DNA of 64,000 nucleotides from Blasia pusilla (taxonomy: Eukaryota > Marchantiophyta > Marchantiopsida > Blasiales): the NCBI GenBank assembly GCA_050084515.1, contig CM114273.1, forward strand, positions 39,184,001 through 39,248,000, in the 5' to 3' direction. Shown here piece after piece: positions 13,285 through 26,164 of this stretch. The first letter of the stretch is position 1. Each line of letters begins with the position of its first letter. A model generated the notes under the pieces. The model saw only the letters and a list, made by a program, of their open reading frames with translations. It ran no database searches and was not told the origin of the DNA. A program made the position numbers and the translations under genes.

Positions 13285-14565
13285 TTAGCTGAAGGAAAAC
13301 AAGAAGAAGAGTGCGCCTGCAACCGAGGAGACGAAGATCGCAGTGGGGCGTCCATAGGCCGCTGCCGATCCTTTTCCTGCGTGACTGGCCCATGAGGGTG
13401 CACGGGGCATATACGGACTCAACTTGGTAACCTGAAACACTTGGACATTATCTAGAAGGGGGCCACTGTCACCAATAACTTTGCTGGTGAACTGAATCGT
13501 CGCAGCGGTATCTCTGGCGATAAATTCCAACGTCGTAGTTCTCCACCCGACGCTGACGATTGAGAAACCTGTTCCGTCAATGCCTATTGAAGCTACGGCA
13601 AGAGAATTGTTCTTAGGATTTCCGACCACTTCGGCTACGAGAGTTCCCGTGGTTGGGATGGTCGGATCTGGATTGGCTGCAGTGTCAAATAGAAGCATGT
13701 ACGTTGCATCCACCTTGGTGGGAATAGGATTTGAAATGATGCTGGCACTAGCGTTGTTCGCGTTCATATCCAGCATAAACTTGCTTTCATCAGTAGATGA
13801 CTGCCAGCGCTCATCACCGGACCATTTTAAGAATCCAGTCGCCACGGTCCAGCTTGTGATGACACTGGACGGAGCGGCAAGGATCGCGTAGGAGGTCTGG
13901 TTATCTCGTACGGGTCCAGGAGGATACGTAAACTCAAAGCTCCCGTTTTCTATCAAATTCAGCAGCCTCACTTTGATATTGTCGATCAGTGCACCGAACG
14001 ATCCTGGACAGAGGCTCTCAAAAACTATGCTTGTACTTTCTCCAGCTCCCACGAAGATGTAGCTCATAGTGTTCCATACTATAGTTGACCGTTGGGAGTT
14101 TGGATTGCTGACGTTGAAGAGTGGAATATCTCTCCCTGATTTCTGGTTGTTCACCAAAATAACGACTCTAACCCCTTTGTGTACAGGACCTCCATCAGGA
14201 TTATCAGCTATGTCGAACGTCAAGTTATAAGTTGCACCCCATCGAGGAGTGACCAAGGGAGTTGTTTGTATGGCTCCTGGTCCTAACCCACTGTTGAGGT
14301 GTAAGGAGAACTTTCCTCCGTAGCTCCAAGGCGGCCCTACGTACTCTTCTTGGTTGACAACCTGAACCCCTCCAGCTATCACAATGAAGAATGGAATGTG
14401 GTTCATTTCCCCCTGGTTCAGCACGTCCATTTGAGGGACGTAAGCCCAACGGAAAACCTGCATCTCGAAATCTCCATTCACTACCAGACTCTGTGGATCT
14501 CCATATATTCCTTGGCACGTTGTCACGAGTATCAGTAGTACAAGCTCCCTCGCCCACCCTCTCAT
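13285..14565 (-). CDS. DUF642 cell-wall protein, probably GPI-anchored
   Basis: Single uninterrupted frame of 426 residues from the ATG at 14565; the same frame runs on to an ATG at 14640 (451 residues). I prefer 14565 because it puts a signal peptide (MRGWARELVLLILVTTCQG) at the N-terminus. The mature protein starts with LVVNGDFE (about residue 27), and a second, related domain starts with LIENGSFEF (about 204). This is the two-module galactose-binding-like layout of plant DUF642 proteins. Further family marks are LHLNSGLGPGAIQT, FDIADNPDGG and a second FDTAANPDP. The last 18 residues are hydrophobic after a small-residue stretch (GKGSAAAYGRP), which fits a GPI-attachment signal. Known DUF642 proteins bind wall polysaccharides and pectin methylesterases; that role here is by family only. 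The lipase gene lies about 4 kb upstream on the same strand. Confidence 0.9.
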   Translation of the reverse strand: MRGWARELVLLILVTTCQGIYGDPQSLVVNGDFEMQVFRWAYVPQMDVLNQGEMNHIPFFIVIAGGVQVVNQEEYVGPPWSYGGKFSLHLNSGLGPGAIQTTPLVTPRWGATYNLTFDIADNPDGGPVHKGVRVVILVNNQKSGRDIPLFNVSNPNSQRSTIVWNTMSYIFVGAGESTSIVFESLCPGSFGALIDNIKVRLLNLIENGSFEFTYPPGPVRDNQTSYAILAAPSSVITSWTVATGFLKWSGDERWQSSTDESKFMLDMNANNASASIISNPIPTKVDATYMLLFDTAANPDPTIPTTGTLVAEVVGNPKNNSLAVASIGIDGTGFSIVSVGWRTTTLEFIARDTAATIQFTSKVIGDSGPLLDNVQVFQVTKLSPYMPRAPSWASHAGKGSAAAYGRPTAIFVSSVAGALFFLFSFS

Positions 14566-16214
14566 ACTTGGACTTGCCTGGAACCAGCAGCCCAATCTTC
14601 GAAGGTGCTGCAAAATTTCCCCGCTTGTCTTTCGACCCACGTCCTGGTTCTCTCACGTTCTCTTGAACTGCCTCATTGACTGACCCTTGGGCCAGGAAGA
14701 CAGACATACTTACTGCTGCGGCTCCAGAACGCTTGAGCCAGCTTTTGCAGTTGCTTCTCTCGGCGTAAGAGGCTTGAAGGTTTTCTGGCAGGATTGAAGG
14801 AATGCTGTTGAGCGTCTCCAGTCTGGAAGTGCTTGTGATTGTGGTGAAGGATGCAATTGAGCATGGTCACGATGAATGCAGTGCAGAGTTCTCACATAGC
14901 ATGGATAACAAATCCCAGGCCAACTGATCGTTTGGCGAATTTAATCCGCACTCTGTTGGGCCTTGCACTCGCCAGTGTTGTACCTTCTGTGAGCTCTCTC
15001 GGTGACAGGTTTCCTCGTGGCGTCCTGCACAAGACAACATTGGGAAACTCAATTCCTACGTAGATCATACGAACTTTCTCACAATAGGCTTATCTTTAAC
15101 GTCTCCTGCCAAAATTGTTGGCAGCATTCCCTGGCTGCCATGAAATTACTGGCATAAGGCGATCAGGGTCTAAAGAAAATGATAGCGACCATAGCTCTAG
15201 GTCCTTGGAGAGAATTCTATATGAAGAGCAAAACCAATCAGGTCTGACTTGTGAGTTCGTAAATGGGTTCCTTAAACCTGTGTCATAAGGTGAAGAGAAG
15301 TTCCCGTTGATTGATTAATATTGAACTCGTGCTGTTTGTTCCGAAAAAAATTAGTCGAGGTCTCAATCTATTTACCAGATAGTCTTAAGCTCTCCATTAA
15401 GTAAATTAGATAGTTCAACAACAGATCTCCAACGCTTTGTGAGCAGCGGAAGCCTATCCTAAGATTTCTGGTGAGTAGTATGTGAAGACCCCCATAGCTT
15501 TCATATGACATTCAGCCATAAATCATCAACAAACATGACGGACTTCTTCCGAAGTTTAGCCAAAGCAGTTACGGGCTCACTTCTCCATTGCCAGAATTCA
15601 CTTTACATACGGATGGTGCCTTCCATACCGTTCAACCCTCAGCGCCTGCAGACAATTCGCAAAAGACTGGCAAAGGCCAACCCTCCCTCTCTTTGGCATG
15701 ATCGAGCGAGGGACAGGTCAGAGCCGTGGCGCGCGAGAGAGGTTGTTGCACCCGTCAATACCATCTCATGGTACAATCACTCCAATCATACCTCTGAAAG
15801 CAAGTCTAAGAGTAGAGGGATCAAAACTAGTACTTCTACAGAGCATGTAAAATCTACCTGACCATGTTCCCGCCGCTAGTCGTGAAGGTTCGCATGCAGT
15901 GTCAAGAGAAGGGAAAAAAGGTCAGGGAGAGGGCACAAAGACATCACCGTAGGGCTCACGTACCAACTAGCTTACGGAAGGATTCGAAATTGTCCTAAAC
16001 TTAAATCAGGTTAGAAGAAATTAGATCTAATCATAAGAGAAATCATTCGGAAAGGTCTCTCCCCGCCTAATACAAAAGAATGAAATCCTCACGAGTTTTG
16101 TGACCCAATCTGATGGAAAGAGAGAGGAGAGTACCAACTAGGTTTGCGGCTTAACGTTCTTGATATGGTCGCTCTAGAATCCTTCCAGTCCTCTACCAGA
16201 AAAGAATCACACAG

Positions 16215-16512
16215 GTCCGCCAGGTCAGCCCGGTTTCTCATGTGTCAGCCTTCAATCTCCACAATTGAAGGGGAGTGCGATGCATTTTTTCTGATTCAAT
16301 CGGCCTCCAGTCCGCCTGGTTTCTCAAATCTCACTCATCAATCGCCACAATCAAAAGCGAGTGTGATCCATCATTTTGATCCCATCGGCTTACGATTCCC
16401 TGATTTTCATGTCTCAGCCACCAATCTCCACAATCCGAGTCGACAAAATTTGCTTCCGATCTGCCCGGTTTCTCATGTCTCAAGCATCAATATCTGCACA
16501 ATCAAAGGCGAG
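16215..16512 (+). repeat. Minisatellite, about four units of roughly 80 bp
   Basis: Units carry the same series: CCCGGTTTCTCATGTCTCAG-like, then CATCAATCTCCACAATC and AAAGGCGAGTGTG. Unit starts lie near 16,228, 16,312, 16,390 and 16,460. Units are diverged, so the array is old. Confidence 0.65.
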
Positions 16513-17347
16513 TCTGTTTAGATCGCTTCCAAGATGGCAACTGTGGCCGGACATAGACGGCTGTCACGCTAACTTGCGTCGAAGGCGAGTCTGACTCATT
16601 CAATTAAATTTCGGAGGCTCCGGTGACGTTAACTATCACCGGACGAAGAGAGCTGCCACATCCACACGTTAATCGAGCTTGAAAACTCCAACGTTGAAAG
16701 AGATCAAATAGATTCACCACAGATAACTGCCGAGGACAAACCTGTAGCTAACGAACTGACAGTAATCTCTGTCTTCTCTGTCAATCCATCATCCGGTGCC
16801 ATCCGTCTCCAGGCTTGTTGCAAGTTCTCCGATAATCTTAATTTCAGTATCAGCCGAGTAGAAATTCAACCTGCCAGAGTCATGATTCTTTCGGGATATC
16901 ACAATGTCCAAGGAATGTCCAAGGCTTTACGATTTCCGACCTCTCGGTCTTTCGGCCTTTTCTAGTTTACGGAATTTTAATTGCTTCTCGTCAACCCCTT
17001 CAAAAGTGTGCAACCCCTTCAAACGAGTGCAGATATATTCTAACGTTTCATAATCAGTGCTCTAGACCCTAGTCCAAGAGCTTAACTGACGCTTTCTCGA
17101 TTCTAATGGTGGCACTGTTTTCATACACAATCGTGCCAATCTCTCCTCTTTCACCCGTCGACCTCGTTTGCCGGTAACCGTTTTCGTTGCGTTTGCAGCA
17201 ATGGAGGCCGTAATTGACGGATTCTGGCGGTTGAAGCAGACTTGAACTCCTCTAATTCTTAAACTTCCCTCGGTTTAGGGGTGCCCGAGCTTGACAGCTT
17301 TTGCGCATTTTGGGATTTTTTCCCAAGTCTTCGAATGACAAACTCGC

Positions 17348-17518
17348 ACCATGAGATGATCACTATCATTCATTATTGAGCTATAATCCATGAAAGTAGC
17401 AACGGTATTTTCTGCTTTCTCAAGATTCAGGCCTCGGATGACACCTCGAAGCATGAGATGATTATTATCATCATCATTGAGCTATGATTTATGAAAGTAG
17501 CAGCGACGGTTCCTGCTT
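17348..17518 (+). repeat. Two-copy tandem repeat of about 70 bp
   Basis: 17,348-17,417 and 17,450-17,518 both run from a CATGAGATGAT block through ATCATTGAGCTAT and ATGAAAGTAGCA to TTCCTGCTT or its close variant. An unlike spacer of about 30 bp lies between them. Confidence 0.65.
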
Positions 17519-18767
17519 AGAAATATTTGATCACCACCGGAAAGTGCCGTGATACTTCTGTCGCCGTTTGTCTAGTGTGTGTCTGTCTGTCGAAGCAAGG
17601 AGGCGAAAGTGTCGAAAGCTTCCAACCTGGCTTCACAGTGGAAACAGAATGAATCTTTGTAGAGGTTTAGGTTGATCTTTGCTGATGTCGCACCTGTTTT
17701 ACTTTCGACCGCTCAATTTCTCATCACAGTGACTTAAAATATATTTTTCGATACAGCATCAGCCATATTACAGTATAAGCTGGTGAGTAGTGGTTCTAAT
17801 TACGGATCTGCACCCGCTTGACATGTAGTCGACCGATTATGAATTCTTGGCCTTACCAGGTTCAATTTGGTGTCTGGGTGCTCGGGAGGAACAAATGGCA
17901 ATTCCCGCAGCCTCAATGCAGTGTTTCCACAGATCGGGGACGATCACCAGAATTTCAAGTGGTTGACCTCACACGTGCATCGCTGAGAAGACGGAGGAGG
18001 TCCTGCGATTCAGCATGACTCCATGAGGCACGTTGGGCAGTCCCTGGGGTTAGTACTAATCTCACCTCTACTTCAGACTGAGGTTTTTTGGTCACACATG
18101 TCAACAGTTTTAACAATTAGTATGAACGTAAATTATACATACTATAGGATTGTAATGATGAAGTTGCCGTGCATGTGACCTACGTTATACGCCATGTTTC
18201 TCTAGCATATTGATAAATGTATAAAGAAACTTGTGATTTCTCGCGAAAAGGCCAATCGATAGTCTTACTACTCCATGCACAATTGCAGCGCAGCTTTAGG
18301 GTATGTGCAGGGATTACACTTTCATCATTTCTTTACAATTTAATGAGTAACGCGTAGCGTAAGTACGGTGCCATCGCTTTCTTTAGCTCAAAATTGCTCA
18401 CATTGCGAACACGCTTGTTCGACCTTGCCTTCTACTCTAAACGACCAATCAAATTCGACAACCCATAAGGGTGTTGGAGTGTCAAATCTGACTTGGAATA
18501 TAGCGCCGTATTACAGAAGCCAATGAAGTGTACCACTACTTATAAATGCAGACTGCGGTATGAAATCAAATTTTCTGTTCGACTGATTCAGAAGTCTGAC
18601 GGGACCACCTTGAAAACATGACGCCTATGAATCAGCGTCTTCGGTCACAGCACCTTCGTCAGATTGATTTGTTATAGTTTGATGGGAAAATAGTGAGCAG
18701 TACGCTACAACTGTGATCTGACCTCTCCGCGCACTGGTTTCTGAAACTAGTCACCTTAAGCGTAGGG

Positions 18768-21700
18768 TCATGGCATTTGGTTTGCTAACCCAATGAAATT
18801 GAGTATGGGGAGGTTGATATCCAATGCCATAGATTTGCTGAACAGGAAGTCTAGATGGGCGTATGTTGGCTGGAAAAGGACAGTCGGCGTAGTCGAGAGT
18901 TGAGAAATAAAATACGAGACATCTGTCGGTGACGTTAACCGATCGTTTCCCCCATACGCCACAAAGATTGGGATACTGTTTGGAACTTGTTGCAGATGGT
19001 AGGTCGGCGGTACTGAATTCTGGTAAATCTCAGTGTTTGCGCTCGGGCTTCCGAAGTCATAGGCCCTGAAAACCTGCTCCTTCATACCTGGAAACAGCAC
19101 CATTGATAGAGATCTCACATTTGAATCAGGAAGCCTAAGGAAAGTGATTCGACCATGCCCTTCAATGTCAAGTTCTGTTGCAATCTTACTGTCGCTGAAT
19201 CTACCTTCACTCGAAATGGTCTGCTAATGTGGGTCAAATTTGGTTTCTTTTAAGGTGACAACAACACCCCTCAGCCTCAATCTTAAAGTTAACACCCAGT
19301 TTATCTTAAGGCCACATTCATTCTAACAAGTGGTGAGGGCTGATGGTTGTTCAACGAATCGGTATTTGCCGCACTTCAATTTCCTCGAGAAATTGACTGA
19401 CATCCAACGGCCGAGCTGAAGTTCGTTCTTTAATTTTTCTCAGAGCAAAGCACGTAGCCTGAGACTACTGATGTCCGCAACGAATAATCCTTACTTTGCG
19501 TGAGATGAGCCAAGTTCTTGAAGCTGGTGGCAGAATACGGCCCCGTCAATACACTGAATACCTTGTCGTAATCTACGCAGCAGTTGGGTCCTGTTGCATC
19601 AAGTAGACAAACAACGCCCATTGCAGTCGTCAGGATCCGCCTGTCGATGTTTTCGAAGTCTAAAAGGGGGAACTTCTTTGACCCCCTCCCCTCCCTCCTT
19701 TCAAACCGTCAGTACTGTGGACGCAGAATAATGGGAACGGCAAAGAAAGAACTACTGGAATTTGGGCAGAAGAGGCTTCTTTTACCGGTGAACTGACAAA
19801 GACCTTCTTTCTTAAGGTCGATAATTTTCTCAGAACTTTGGACTGCATTGCCGATAGAGCCGAGTATCCTGCACATTCGTGAGTTAAAACTTGTGAATGA
19901 CAGGTTAATTAGCCCTTCTTTCGACCGGAAACGACATGAATTGCTGCAGAACTTTGGCTGCCTCTAGGTCGACATCCGATTCACTGGGAGATTCGAATTC
20001 ACGGTAATGAGTGTGACGGGGCTACAGTGCATGTACAGTCACTTCCCATTTGCGAATCTGGCCATAGCTTGTACATACCCGGCCTTATCAATTGTGTGAG
20101 ACGCTTGAACTGAACCCACTCCCCTGCACCATTCCATGATCAGTGACTTCAGGTGAGCTACAGACTGCGGGATTCGCGTAGAGACAAGCCGCACAGTGAC
20201 TATAGATGTTGAATTCGGTTAGAGAACCAAATGATAAATCCAATTAAGTTCATTTACAAATTCTGGCTCACCCTCTACTTCCCCCAGCCTTAGACCTAGC
20301 AGGCACGGTAAAGTAGACAAGCAAGAAATCATGCCCAAAATTAGGACCTCACGGAAACTAGAACTGCTGGCAGTGAAGGTCAGGTTCAGGAAATAAACTT
20401 ACACTGTGAAACTCGACTTACCAAAGCCTAGTTCATAACCTAACTGCAAGTCAAACATGCAAGCTTGTGAGATAATCACATTCTAGACTCCAAGCACCTA
20501 GGACCACGAAATGACTTTGCTGTCTGCAGAGGTGTTTCGGATTATTTGTTGAAACCTCTTCTTGCTTCCCATGTAAGCTGAGCTAATACTTTCTTTCATA
20601 CCTTTACAGCATTGGGAGTTTAAATCTATATTATTAAAAGAAGACTTGGGTTTCACAATACGCATGCAATTAGAACACGTATGCAATTGAGCTTCTATCA
20701 CCTACTAGTGTTTTATTACAAGCTAGCTAGGGTGGTGCGTCAGTTTGATATCTATTTAATGATTGGGTAGGTTCTGTAAAGAAGTGAACTTCCCAAGGAA
20801 ATCGTATCTTATTCTATTGAAATATAATTCGAATTAGAAATGGAAAACTGACTCCAATTGGCCATTGCTTGTAAGTTTTATTTACGTTCCCAACTCCATA
20901 TCCCAAAATCATGGGGGACCGGTTAATGAGAACTTGAAGTCGAAATTCCCCGAAAATCCACTTGGGGAGTTGGGATAAATGAACTTCAATAAAAACGGGG
21001 GCATAGAGAGCCACAAACCAGCAGGCCACAACCTGCCCTGAAAATAAAGAAGGGGGCCTTCCCCCGTACAGTAAGACCAACCCATCTCTAGAAGTTCTAA
21101 AAGCACCCGTTAAGATTTGCACATCCTTTTGTGTAGAATTGTAGCCATAAACAATTACAACACTCTGACTGACAGGGTGACGATCACATGTGGAAGCTAC
21201 GCTTGAGACACGTGGGGTCTAGCCTAGCATAGTAGCGACTGACAGGGTAGTCAGACAGATCTCGGGACGTCGGTACTCACCTCAGCCAAACGAGTGTAAT
21301 TGTAAGCGATGAGCACGGGAGAGAGTGTGTTAAGCATGAAAACCACCGGAGCCAGCAGCGTAACCGATTTCAGCATCGTTGCTCTGTTCCATTGGTAGCT
21401 GATTGCTCCGATTCCGACTCTTGCTCCCTGTCACAAACAATACTTGAAATATGGCGCTTAATTGTTAATCCGAATCGCTGGACGGTTTTCTTTGTCTTCC
21501 TAATCAAGTAAATAATGTTCGTAGGCCTCTCTCCACCGTCTAATTAGGCCGGGTTTGATGGTCGGGTGAAGCTCATACAGCTTCGATTTGTTCCCGAGAT
21601 GCTTTGCAACCGAAGCCCTTTCCGCCGTTTCCGGCGTAGGGATCTTCACGATCCTTCGACTTAATTAATCACCTCTTGAAATTCCCGTCTCTATTTTTTG

Positions 21701-24700
21701 AAGTAGCTGCCATCTTTCGTCCATCTTGTCACCCCTAGCGATTCCATTAGTGATCACATACCTCGGATGGAGTAGCGTAGCAGTACTTTTTCGTTTTTTT
21801 TCTCTCTTTTTCTTTCTTCTTCCAAATGCGGTGTCCTAGTCTCATAGTGAGATCTTTCTTCGCTACTAAAACGTGTTTAAACAAAGCGTTAGACCATGAC
21901 TTCCACGTATGAATCGGATGTGATAGCCCTGACGCAATTTTGGCTCCTCGATTTGTCTGATGTGCTCTTTGTTGATTTTAGTTTCAGCAGGACGTAATGG
22001 AGACTAATCCCTCTTCGTTCACGTGTACCTGACCTTTACCTCGTGCAAGTCCATGTCAAGTCTAGTCCAGTCGCGGAGGAAGGAGGTAGTACTTTCAAGT
22101 AGATTCGAGAGTTTTGAATCTAGTTTCTAAAAATAATGATCTTGTGAAGTAAATGTTTTTCAACTTAGTATGCTTTTGGTAGTTTTGTTGTATATTGCGA
22201 ATCCACGTCTTGATTGACGTTTTCGCATTCTCCGATCTTGCCAATTCTTCCTCCACATATTCCGTTCGATCACAAGTTTGTTAATCATGGAAAGTCGTTA
22301 CTAGTCGATAAGTTAATGTTTTCTTGTCCAAGTGGATTTTGAAAGCCCTCTAGTTGATTCTGTCATAAAAAGAATTGCGTGCTTGAGGTGTCATGCAGTG
22401 CTCCTATAACACATATGTTACCTTTATTGACTTTTCCATTAAAAAAAAACTTTCAAAAACTCTATCGTAACATTCCCATCATATTAAAGAGAATTCTTCC
22501 ATTCCGAGATCAAAACTTCTTGTCTCACGAAATTAACCCCCTTTCATAGAAGCCATACGTCCGTTTGGTTCTCTTTTTTGACACACTCTCGTAGACAAAT
22601 ACGAGAGAAGCAATAAAAAACCTTTCCTGAATGAACCTCTTAAAATCAGCAGAGTAATGCATCATCAAAATGATCCACACGGACGAGTAAGGTTGATTAC
22701 GGGTACGCATGGTGAAGGAACGTGATCATAAGGTGCGATGCTTAGAATGTGACATTAACCTGAGAGTAGCCGATAAAGTGGAATTTCTCGCCGTGGGTTG
22801 CATAGTGGATGAAATCTGTGATCGCTGGGAAGTCATAGTTAGCCAGCTCATCCATGTCCCAGTTCCAGTACTCCTGCGAGAATCCACGCGCTGTCAGTTT
22901 CAGTTGTTTACAAGAGCCGCCATCCTTTCTGCGAGGACATGGACTCAGACTGCACCAATTAAATCTTAGAGATGTGGAGTTGGATCAGGAACGAAAAGGG
23001 CTCCGCACTGAAAAGTCCCATAGAAAATTGGTTTTGTCCCGCCGCTTGGGGCTGCACCTTCTGCGTGGGTTTGAGAATTTGATGGCCGAAGGTGTACTGT
23101 GTAGTCCGAGCGTTCGCAATCCAGACAGAGTAGCCGGCATCTGCGAGGGCCAAGGGAGTGGGGCTATCTGCAACAAACCAACTCTCTCCTCCCACCAACG
23201 AAGAATGCCAGAAGAGCACATCGCCCGCCTTCTGATTGCTGAGCCAGTCGCTTCGCTGGATGAGCTGAACACTTAGTACGAAATTGTCGAATGTCGTCAC
23301 CTAAACAGAGAAATTGCCAACTCTTTCAGTTTCGTCGCTCACTCATTGAAACGGTCTCTTTCAAGCTTAGGAAAATTAAGTCTGTTGAATTCTAAAATGA
23401 AAATTTGACAGGCTCCGATGCGCTTTCGAGAAGCTGAGAAGGACGCAACTGGCCGCTATTTGTTAGCTACACCGCGTTTTTGCAGGGAATTGAAGTGAGG
23501 GCGATCTAGGTGAGCAGAATGTTGAGACCCTCCGTTGAATCGCTTGTGTCAACAACAGGGAAGGCAGTGCACCTCACTATTAAACTTTTATCATTTGATT
23601 AACTACGTTCTCTGAAAAGAATTGTAAGACACATCTCGCGTGTCCAACTAGAAAATCATCATTGCTACTGAATATCAATGATCTGTCGAGAAAATTCGGA
23701 GTCCTGAAGGGACGTAGAGTCAACGAGAATTCCGATTTCTGCGGTGATTTTTTCCAACCTATGGAGTCCTCTTACGAATTTTTTACGGAAAGAAAGTGGA
23801 GCCAGGTTTTCCTGTCTCCAGAAATTGCAAAGATTAATCCAATGTTTCGAAATTGCTGATGCAGGGATGAGTTCCAAGTTCTTGCATTCTACCAAGAAAT
23901 TATAAAGTTGAGCTTATGGCGTCGGGCAAGAATTAACGGATTCATCGCGCCGTGTGGACGAATGGAGATGATTAGTACGCATAGAAAAATTTCAGGAGAT
24001 TGATGTGAGAACATTCAGGCTCCAAAACATGTTTAAACTTCCTTCAGATTAGAATACTGTAGTACCACAGTGGGTGCTCAGCGCCACGTTAGAGACCAGA
24101 GGAATATGGACCTTAGATTAATATGTCTATAAGACTTGTTTGCTGAGGACGTCTGAAGTCTAGTAGCGTCCGGTTAGAATCGGAGCACCAACACCGAAAA
24201 AAACAAGAAGCAAAAAGTTATAGAAAATTAGCCGTAGAGTATCATGTAGACTGACCGTCAATGACTCAAAGAGACACTCTACTGATAAAGTAGTATCTGG
24301 ACTGACGAAGCTAGTGTCCCAATAAAAAACCATGGAATAAAGACGATGGGAGACCATTAAAGAAGCGTCAACATGGCCCAAAAGCACACTCAGGCCGAAT
24401 GTTCCACTTTAGTGCGGAGCTACCATATGTTGCAACCCAAACTAGTTTAGCTTGGGATCTGATCTAGCTTTGTTTCTGGTGCACGGGAAGAAGTCTTGAC
24501 TTTTGGAACCTTTCAGATCTCTGGGCTTGGATGGAATCATCGGAAGCGGAGAAAGTCTCCTAGAATTATTTTTCAGAGAATGCTTTGGATTTATTTGAAG
24601 CGAATGTTAATCCAGGAGCACAGCCATAATTCGTGCATATGGTAGCGGTGTGCGAGGGAAAGACAATTTCACAACACCTAAGCGATGTTTCCCAGAGTAA

Positions 24701-25222
24701 ACAAGAGACCATTGTCACTACGACGCAGTCCATGTCCACCACAGACCCCTCCAGGTTGGCTTGGACGGTGCTAGAGAGTCGCATGGGTGCAGAGGGAGGA
24801 GGTGAGGAAAGTGTCAGATTTCATAGCTTGCAGAGAGAGAGAGAGAGAGAAATTGTGGCCTATGCACTAGAATGGTCGCAAAATCGAAGGAGAAACGAGT
24901 GACGTGAGAGATGCAAGGAGGGAGACTATCCCGGAGTGTGATTGCAGAGCTGGCGGAGCTCGCAATCATAACGATTAACCTGCAAATAACTGTGGGGCGA
25001 GGGGCTGCGCGCGGGGAGAGAGAGAGAGACCATGTACTCAGTGCAGTTGTATGGCCCATATGGCTTGATAATTTGATCACAGAATCCGGTATTCTGCGTC
25101 GTAAGTGCAGTCTGTCCCGTGGTCACAACCGCCAAACTGAAGAACACCAAAATCATAGTCATCCAGCGAACGCCATCTGAATCTTGGTGTTTGTTACAGA
25201 GGCGAGGGCTCAGCGAATCCAT
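18768..25222 (-). CDS. Acid (lysosomal/gastric-type) lipase, alpha/beta hydrolase, seven exons
   Basis: Secreted or vacuolar triacylglycerol/steryl-ester lipase of the acid lipase family. I joined seven exons: 25222-25031, 23300-23058, 22873-22760, 21427-21281, 20021-19933, 19640-19495 and 19087-18768. All junctions are GT-AG and all phases agree, giving about 416 residues, normal for the family. Exon 1 has a hydrophobic signal segment (MTMILVFFSLAVVTTG) and the N-terminal block CDQIIKPYGPYNCTEY. Exon 2 has the oxyanion-side block LFWHSSLVGGESWFV and the DAGYSVWIANAR block. The nucleophile Ser182 lies in GYSQG, split by intron 3. Asp359 (YGGNDRL) and His388 (YAHLDFLF) complete the triad. Start choice is open: in-frame ATGs lie at 25297, 25222 and 25162, and the last leaves the shortest signal peptide. 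The exon 5 donor (GTTTCC) is weak and that exon is the least certain. Family and triad are clear; substrate and compartment are inferred. Confidence 0.9.
24832..25030 (+). repeat. GA/CT microsatellites in lipase intron 1
   Basis: Runs of GA lie at about 24,832-24,850 and 25,016-25,028. On the gene strand the second is a CT run directly next to the intron 1 donor (ATG|GTCTCTCTCTCTC). Length changes here could affect use of the donor. Confidence 0.7.
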
Positions 25223-26164
25223 CCTTGCGAAGGAGTCCGATGCCACCGTCTGGCGAAGAGATGAAATGCTTAACATACGAATCTTCTCGCAAGGCATCGT
25301 TGGCAGTCACTCACTCCCCTCTAGTCTTCGCAAGTCCCTCGCGTATCCCACCAATACACTTCCTTCTACGCTCTCCCTCTACTTCCCGTATATGCCAGGC
25401 TTTCAAATCTCTGCACTCGGTAGCTTAGGTCCTCAGGTTGGAGTCCAAACACGGTAACAGCGACATGAGTGAACAATGCCAACCGAACACGGAAGACCGG
25501 CGCCGCACAGAGATATTCTGCACGCATCAATCAAGCTACTCGGAATCAAGCGCGTCGGCCAAGTGCGTAATCTTCTATCTCACTAACGCCCGCGCACCCC
25601 CACCCCACACCCCCAGGAAGAAAGAGAGAAGCACGCGACGGGTTTAGGAAGAAAAGAAACTAGAGGCTGCGACCGCACTGCCACGTATATCAAGCTGCAG
25701 GTGCGATCAATCAATCAGGAGGCGGCAAGATCTGGTAAGAAGTTGCGTAGAATTCAGTTGCACCCTGCGCTTTCCCTCCGCCCCACCTCACTGCGCCCAG
25801 CACTCCCATTTCTTCGCTGTCTTGGTATACCACCTCGGCTTGTACTCGGCCACGTCACAGATCCTTCCTCTTCTCAAAAAAGAAAAGAATCTTTATAAAA
25901 AAAAACCCCAAACAAATTCGAGCCCACGTGCGAGACATACCCCGAGCCCCGTCGCGCGCGACTATTTGCACTTTCTTTGTAGTCGGAGATTCCGCGGTCT
26001 CTGCTCTGTGCTCGTGGTTGTCGCGCGCTCTCGCCTCGGCTCTATCTATGTCCTTTCGCCGCTTTCCTTCTATTACGTATGCGTTCTCATTCCCGACTTC
26101 GCCCAGTTTGTCTCATGTGTCACTACGTGAACAAAAAGGAAGAGATAGGGAAACCGAGAGGTAG
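25223..26164. other. Lipase 5' flank; no other gene recognised
   Basis: Expected 5' UTR and promoter of the lipase gene. Rich in C and T on plus, with an A-run near 25,880-25,910. No convincing TATA box or second gene. The next feature to the right is the 3' end of a non-LTR element. Confidence 0.45.

Larger units (their letters stand above)
14566..18767. other. Intergenic region between DUF642 and lipase genes
   Basis: Should hold the DUF642 promoter (the gene reads leftwards) and the lipase 3' UTR. No third gene could be supported; the longest frame (15,505-15,861, plus) has no recognisable domain. Two minisatellite-like repeats are listed separately. Confidence 0.5.

Noticed and set aside
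14225-14707. 160-codon frame on minus overlapping the DUF642 gene
   Set aside because: Different phase of the same strand; the DUF642 frame holds the recognised domains.
15505-15861. 118-codon plus-strand frame in the intergenic region
   Set aside because: Serine/threonine-rich, no domain, no support from codon pattern or neighbours.
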